A stretch of 64,000 nt of DNA. It comes from Eumeta japonica (Eukaryota > Arthropoda > Insecta > Lepidoptera > Psychidae). The notes below the pieces were generated by a model. That model did no database searches and was not told the DNA's origin. It saw only the letters and a list, made by a program, of their open reading frames with translations. Where the stretch lies: positions 62,001 to 126,000 of the forward strand of contig BGZK01000480.1 in assembly GCA_005406025.1 (NCBI GenBank), read 5' to 3'. Position 1 is the stretch's first letter, and the number at the start of each line of letters is the position of its first letter. The translations under genes were made by a program, and so were the position numbers. This document shows, in pieces, positions 57,356 to 64,000 of the stretch.

Positions 57356-59030
57356 ATAATAAAGGGAGATCGCACATCTATAGATGGATACTATATGCCG
57401 TCATACTATTACTACTGTGATTCTATACTACGCCAGAGCGCAATGCTATGCTATAACTTGATTGAAATAATGTTTTGTTGAACATGCATATGTCTGTTTT
57501 TTTTTTACGTGATGAGGCACAGGATGCCGTAAAATGGACCCAAGTAATACATCGATTGCAGCCGTGTGATTTTTAATGCTAAATTTTGTAATTGATGGGT
57601 TAGCTTTTCGGAAGAATATAAGAAATGGTACATTCTAAGCCCCTATCATGTCCCCACATAAAACTGACAAAATTCGTGTCATATTGACAACGGTAAGGTC
57701 TACTCGCGATGATTGAGTACCTAGGGAAAAGTAGCATCTAGACTCCACCATATACTACTAATATTTGCCGACTTCACCCTACATCATTATTAATATTCGT
57801 TCAGAATGCAACATTGCGCACGGGCGGAAACGGCGACGACCCGTTAATTTTCACCGACCGGCCGTCTATAGTTTTCCGATCGCCGTCTGTCCCCGTAAAA
57901 GCAGCGGGCCGAGGATCGGGCCGTGAGACTCCGAGCCCTTGCGGAATATTAAAATTCAATTTCGCCCATTTTTCCCCTTCAAAAGGGCCCGGAAAAAAAA
58001 AAACGACGGCAAAATAAAAGGGACGAGTTCCGTACACTCCTACGGCGTTCGGATGGCGTTTTTAGCTTTTCTCGTTATCGGCGGGAAAGAAAACAGTTGT
58101 TTGTTGTTGCACGTCATTTGAAGAATTCTGTATTATTTTCATAAATAATTTACGAACGTAAAGGAAAAAAAAAACGAAGTTAAAAACAATTTAGTTAGAA
58201 GCCAAAGATTATTTTTAGTCAGATATTGATATATTTAATAACAGCTTAGCGGAGTTGATTTACCGCAGGAATGTCAATAAGGTAGCGTCCCGTCACACAC
58301 GCTCTAAAGCAATATTGTTTTACAATGTACCATATTTTTAATATTGTATGCGTGTCCATATATACATACCATAAAACATAACGTCTATCTGTCTGTCTTT
58401 TTTTTAATTTCTTTATTAGTGTATTTTCTCCGAAATACAGGTAAATGTAGAAAACAGATCGGGATAATGTGAGACGACAATTTGACCCAAAATGTATAAA
58501 CTATATGCTTTGAATAACAATAGCATTCAATTAAAATGCATTATTTCATTTTACATTTCTATGCTCACCCTATTATATTCAAAATGTGTTTTTAGATTGT
58601 TATTAACAATATTACATTGTTACTAATTTTGAGTATTATTGACATGATAACGTCTTATAAATCGATGAACGCCAGCATGCACGCACAAAAAAGCGTGACT
58701 CATTGTCGCGTTCCGCCTGAGCCGAGCGCGCGAGCGAGAGCGCGGAACGATAGAGAGGCACGATCGGCCTAAGCGTGCGGCTTGTGACGCATGTATCTCT
58801 CTTCCACTCTATCGGTCGATGGAGTGGATGATGTCCAATGATGATCCAATTATCATTACTAGATAGTATTATCATTACTAGAATTATCTAATTAAATTAA
58901 TTAATTACTACAATTATCATTACTAGAAGTCTGGTTGCCGCTGTCGGTGCGGGTGGCGTCCGCAAACCGCACCTGGGGCCTTCCGACAAATCACGACTTC
59001 GGAACGAGAAGGAAAACAGACGTTCGGTAA
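57356..59030. other. Unassigned region
   Basis: 57815-58040 is GC-rich (GACCGGCCGTCTATAG, GGCCGAGGATCGGGCC) with frames on both strands and no known domain. 58670-58770 is CpG-rich. ATTATCATTACTAG is reiterated three times at 58849-58925. Confidence 0.4.
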
Positions 59031-59425
59031 TGGAAATTTACAGTTATTTTTTATTCAAATCTTCGCTTAGCTCCAAATAAAATTACTCATAGACGTCACG
59101 TCCCCCCCCCCGGCCGTTCCCGCGAAGCCGTCCATAGAGAATACGTTAGGAGGCCGTGTTGTTGGATAACGATTTCTTCGATGATAACAAGAAAAAAAGC
59201 GTTTGCATTGTCGGCCGACCGGAAGACTATAATTAGCCGATCCGCCTTGTTTCACCGCCGTCTGTTTTTTCTGCGCTAATTAATTATAATGAGTTATACG
59301 TGATGAGTTTTAATAAAACTGTGAACATTCGCGGCGCATGCGCCGCGCGTGAAGCGAACGCTCCCGGTCGGGATGCGTGCCTCTTCATCCGGATTCGATT
59401 AATTTCTGATTTGCATGTTAAGTTG
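59030..59425. promoter_or_regulatory. Motif-rich non-coding block (tentative enhancer)
   Basis: GC-balanced, non-repetitive block with CGCTAATTAATTATAATG (59273), ACTATAATTAGCC (59226), CGATTAATTTC and a POU-type ATTTGCAT (59410), plus a perfect 16 bp palindrome GCGGCGCATGCGCCGC (59331-59346). No gene is recognised. Regulatory role is inference. Confidence 0.3.
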
Positions 59426-60628
59426 GGTTGCGCTATCGCACTTTGATGTCGTAGCCCCGTGAAACTTCGATAGGGGCGTAACCATAGTCGTGCATATCTT
59501 ATAGCTTTCTTAACGAAGTAGCTGGCTATGGTCGTGGCTCGATGGTCGGGCGCAACGGTTTTTAACCTGTAGGCAGCAGGTTTGTTGGTGTTATCGAGAG
59601 CGCATCGATCGAAGCAAGTGCTAACTGGAGAAATATAATTTACTGGACTTCAGTTCCAGACGTCTCCAGCTCGGCGCTATGACGTTTGTATAATTTATGT
59701 CACAACGAATATGGCTGCTTAAGTTTGATTGATACTTTGTGCTATCGTGTTCCTTACCGAACCCAACACAGAGACGCTCGGCCGCATCGGTAGTTTGCTA
59801 CTAACCGCTAGTTGGCACCCGCTCTCCCATGCGCCGTCTGGCAGATACTTACAGCACACCTTTTTAATGCTGACGACATCATCGTGTCGGCTAATGGATC
59901 CTTAAAAAATATATTTTTAATGACTTAAACCGCGCATGTGATGATTGGACTTCTCTGTTCGATGTTACATGTTTTTTCTGTATTTTTTTTTTTCAACACG
60001 TGTAATCTTAAATATGTTTAATAATTATCCATGGTTCGCAATATCGGTGGTATGCTCACATAAATTTGCATGTACTTCTTATTATACTAGCTGTTTACAC
60101 GCATCACTGTTTGCGAACCCTGATATAGAAATAAATAAAGAACTAGCTGAATTGAAATTAAAACCGCTCTACATACCCCGAAAATGGATGATGTTAAGGT
60201 GTCTGTCTACGAGGTTGTCACCTCATGGAGAGTAACGGTTGTCGGCAGCACCAACTTGCACTGCACCAGCGCCAATGAGTCAGCATATGAGGCCCTAATT
60301 CTTAAATGAAAAGATCACGGGAGCGTGTGCTTCTGGATTATGGTGATGAAGCGCATAATTTTTTTTTTAGCGTAACGTTATAAATTTTCTGGATTCCAAT
60401 CGATTCTAACGATCGCTTGTCGAACGCTTTCAAACGGTCCTTCTCTAGAATCTCTCTTCTAGATGTCTTATAGCATGTGTAACCGGTGCACCTGCGGCCT
60501 CGCCCATATAGACGTAATTCGTGTTGCTTCATTTATATGATTCCGGTACTCGTATGATTGTTATACCACATTTTCTTCTGATAATTCTCTGTCTTCAACC
60601 GTTACTTTATAAGTCTAGAATAATAGAT

Positions 60629-60669
60629 TAAAATTACTAGTAGTACAGACAGTACTACTAGTAATTTTA
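60629..60669. repeat. Perfect 18 bp stem, 5 nt loop hairpin
   Basis: TAAAATTACTAGTAGTAC, loop AGACA, then the exact reverse complement. It is not adjacent to a recognised element. Confidence 0.9.
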
Positions 60670-61272
60670 TTCATTTTGATATTTTGTCCACTTCTGATAA
60701 TTCCAAGAATTCTATTCAATACTATTCATTGTAATTTAAATCCTAAGTTGATGTACATATTTACAACAACACATCATCAAACCCCTAGGGATGATAAAGT
60801 GATAAATAGGTCTCCGACACCACTGAGGTAGTGGGAGGTGATATTTGAAACTAAAGAATGTACACTTACGATATATATTTCATTACTCCATCTCGAGCAG
60901 TATAAACGAGTTTTAAGAATCTTTAAGCATATGGTGTTGAAGAGATTTTATCAGCTCTTTCAAATCACTCACATCAGCAATTATTGCTCTCGTACAATCT
61001 TTAAGATTTAGTGAGAGTTTCGTCTAAAATCTGAATTCTCTAGAATATCCATTTAATCCTTATTTTTTGATGCATTTCAAGTCGGATGTTCGATCAGCAA
61101 AGCGACACATGCATAGCCATGTACTTCGACGGTTATACACCGTTGAAATCGATAGCACCACATCGAGTTTGGTGGCCGTCTAACGCTTTACCGTTGAAGT
61201 GGTGACTGCCTATTTCGTTCTTTCAATCGGCCACCGTTAACAATCTTACAATCGCCATCGACCACCATCGAT

Positions 61273-61310
61273 GACGGCGATTAATTGTGGTATTACAATT
61301 AATCACCGTC
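61273..61310. repeat. 16 bp stem hairpin, one G/A difference
   Basis: GACGGCGATTAATTGT, loop GGTATT, then ACAATTAATCACCGTC. The single mismatch would be a wobble pair in one of the two RNA senses. Confidence 0.9.
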
Positions 61311-64000
61311 GACTACCCGCGATAGTCGAAAAAGCCGTAAAACCGCAACAATTTCCTTTAGCCACTTATAAATATTTGAAAGGGATCAATTAGCATAATG
61401 GCCGCTGTAAGGGCCGGATAGCTATTGCGCAATAAAAGATAATTCCGCAAGAGGGAATTAGCGGTCTGCTAGTTCTGTTTCGTGGAGGTCGCTCGAGGGC
61501 GCGGGGGCTCTTAATATTTAAAGTATTATTTTTCACCTTAGGGCGGATCTTCCCTCACTTTAGTTGATCCCGACTACGGCATTTGCGTGATTGAAAATGT
61601 TTCTCAACTCGATATGTGTTCGATGAAGGCATTCCCGGAGAATAAGCGAAACTCTGTACAATTCGGATATTTGAAAGAATGTTGTGTGATCAATCGAAAC
61701 GTTGACTTGAAGTATATGCGACGTCTGCATAAATAAGGTTCTACAACTTTATGTCACCCAACACGACCTTTCTATGATCTCCGCCACACGTATTGCTGAA
61801 AATACGCCGCTTTGTTGCAATATTGTTCGTCGAAAAACTGGCTATGCATATTTCAAATTGATGCAGCACCCATAAGTAGGTCATATCGGATATTAAAATT
61901 TGCAGCGTATTTCACGTGCCCCGGACACGCTAACCTGTAGGAGAGCGTTGAAACTTCTGCCCCGTACATCGTGGATTTATATCACACTATATTACGAGAC
62001 ATGGAACGATATTGTGACGTCGCTTATGAATGTGATGGGAGACGATGAGATTTTGGTTTCGTCATTGAGGTATAATTGACCTGATCTTACTTTGAGATGT
62101 CTCGACCACTTCTCAGCGGAGTTGGATGTTCGCGTCACCTCTTTATCGAAGTCGTATCCACCTAGAACAACCTCGATTGGAGGATCGTCTACCAACGCCG
62201 GAGTGGGTACGACGTGGACATTCGACATAATATTGGCCTCGACAGTGTCAATTTTTAGATAGCCCACGACTGTAGGTAGAAGTTCTGAATCTTGTGCAAA
62301 ATTTTATTTCTGGTATCAAAGAAACGCCTTTTCTCTTACCAGTTTACGAGAAGGAAGAAACGGCGCCATATTGCAACGCAGTAGCAATGTGATGGTAGTA
62401 AGGGATACAATAAAACGGGGGTTATAAAAACAAATAAAAGTACTGAAGAGGGAAAAATTGTGGATGTGATAGGGCTTCGACTGAAAGTGGAAATGACAAT
62501 CGGCATGTACTCCCAAGTGAGGCAAAAGATACCCTTATACTATGATAAAAATTCACGACAATTTTCTCTCGGTGTTGAAAAAGTGTGAAAAAGGTGCTCC
62601 CGAGGGTTGTGAATGTGTCTAAGTAAGATTTGAAACATGTAAGCAGGATTACGAAAACATAGAACTTGCTAAGACTTTTCTATGAGAAAGATAACATAGA
62701 TATTCTAAATTAAACCGTTTTGGGCTTTGTGTGCTTTGGTAAATTTTGACAGTTATGATTAGTTGAGCGGAGTGAGCAGTAGAGCGATAAGGGCTCTGAC
62801 ATTTCCGTGGAGACCCTTCGTGGTCTTCGTCAAGATGGTCAAGTGTCAGATAGAGATGTGCAGTGTTGTCAGGGTTGTGTCGCCTGTTTTTGGACGGTTG
62901 CCTATATGGTTGAAAGAGTGTAAATATGAACTAAGAATGGGTGAGTTATGGGCACAATATATCTCTACGTCGACAACCCAGTGCCTAATCATTGACTTGC
63001 TGATTTTTTGACCTCAGTCGGTTGCTTTGGTTCGTCTGCGGAGTCACTGGTTCGGGATATTGTCTCTTGGAAAATTCTATATTATCCATGGCAATCGAAA
63101 TTGTAAATAAAATGTTAAAGAATCTTATATTGGGCAAGGTAGTGGCGTATTGAAGTAATGTTAAACGTCAAGGATCAGAAATCTACGAACTCGCATGACA
63201 AACGGAACAATGGAAAGTGTTGCATCGACACTTAATCGGACCCCAATCCTCCGAAATGTGATTCGATTTTTCTCTATTTCGCTTTCGAATCTCGTTAAAA
63301 TATATCGACTCTTCTCATATCTTCTATTTCTATACGTAAAAATGATTGCTACCTCGTAACGACGCAGTTATTTTTTATACTCGCAGCGGCGGTACAAAGC
63401 CACTTCGGCCTTGTTATCCATCCGGGCCGTTAGCCCATGCAATAGCGAACTGTCAAAATGCGCGTGCCGTATAACCAATTTGAAATCGCAATGGAGTCCT
63501 TGTATCCAAGTGTTTCTCCTTAGCTTTGCAATTTCTTTTAATCATATGCAATGGTTTTAGGTTGTTCACTTTATATACAATTCTTTCGTGCAATGTGACA
63601 GTTTTCGCAGTTCGGTTGTGTTGATGGATTTCAACCTTTTTTTTTAAGTTAGACAAGGAGTTGATAGCCAATTTCGAATTCAATTTCCGGTGTTTAATAA
63701 CAATACACACTCGTACGTATGGTTGAAATCGTGTTGACGATGTTCACTCGTAAAACAATTCGTGATCAGGTTGGAAATCCAGAAGATATCATTAACGTAT
63801 TAGACTTAATATTGAACAATCTTATTGTGAGAAAAAATATCTATGCATTCCATTCAATAAATAACGCCGAAGTTAGACTATTGTTAAGTTGTTAAATCTA
63901 TAATTTTGTGTGATGAACGGTAAGTTTATTCCACTGTTATTTAATCTGTCATTAAATATTATTCGAACAGCTAAATAATCACGCACTACAAACTGGTATA

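Larger units (their letters stand above)
59426..64000. other. Unassigned region to window end
   Basis: Contains two notable hairpins (60629-60669 and 61273-61310). Frames at 59945-60235 (+), 61992-62267 (-), 62763-63011 (+) and 63453-63710 (-) do not resemble a family that I can name with confidence. No repeat ends are recognised. Confidence 0.4.

Noticed and set aside
62763..63011. 82-codon + strand open frame with Trp/Val-rich sequence
   Set aside because: The start is not a convincing ATG context and no family is recognisable.

Overview
This is a 64 kb, AT-rich, gene-poor stretch of animal nuclear DNA that looks lepidopteran (moth or butterfly). The reasons are the repeat content: mariner DNA transposons, Helitron-like tails ending near CTAGT, a dispersed family that starts near CCGGCCAAG and ends near GGAACCCTAAAA, tRNA-derived SINE-like pieces, a CATGGGCGGCGGTGAT repeat, and many short hAT-type MITEs. 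There are no bacterial-style operons, no rRNA, no convincing tRNA gene and no CRISPR array.

Only one intact host gene is recognisable: URM1 (ubiquitin-related modifier 1) at 4041-4370 on the + strand, a single uninterrupted exon of 109 codons ending in the expected Gly-Gly. Almost every other open frame is short, begins at a non-ATG codon or lies in a repeat, and none shows a conserved domain that I recognise. Decayed transposon genes are the exception: an internally deleted mariner at 10638-11534, a second mariner on the - strand at 53853-54965, and an RTE-like reverse transcriptase scrap at 44575-44810.

Layout: 1-3650 holds SINE-like debris and a 2.4 kb fold-back (inverted-repeat) structure with a MITE in its middle; 4.0-4.4 kb is URM1; 5.1-12.5 kb is dense in repeats (CCGGCCAAG-family copy, 120 bp tandem duplication, MITE, mariner, GGGGCCAT-TIR MITE); 12.5-18.5 kb is mostly unassigned; 18.57-20.06 kb has a hAT-type MITE with a perfect 8 bp target duplication and a long-TIR element; 20.2-21.2 kb has Helitron-like tails; 21.4-21.7, 25.2-25.8, 42.0-42.2 and 50.4-50.8 kb are GC/CpG-rich islands without recognised genes; 31.16-33.9 kb has a MITE followed by a second, larger fold-back structure whose left arm is split by an insertion; 35.7-36.0 kb is another hAT-type MITE; 40-55 kb carries full-length CCGGCCAAG-family copies, one split by the second mariner; 49.95-50.18 kb is a hAT MITE with a perfect TSD; 55-64 kb is largely unassigned, with several near-perfect hairpins and homeodomain-like motif clusters.

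Overall the window reads as an intergenic or very long intronic region shaped by DNA transposons, with GC-rich islands and TALE/Hox-like motif clusters as candidate regulatory DNA. I found no new multi-gene system. The most unusual items are the two fold-back structures, the nested insertions that give a relative chronology, and several short perfect hairpins of unknown origin.
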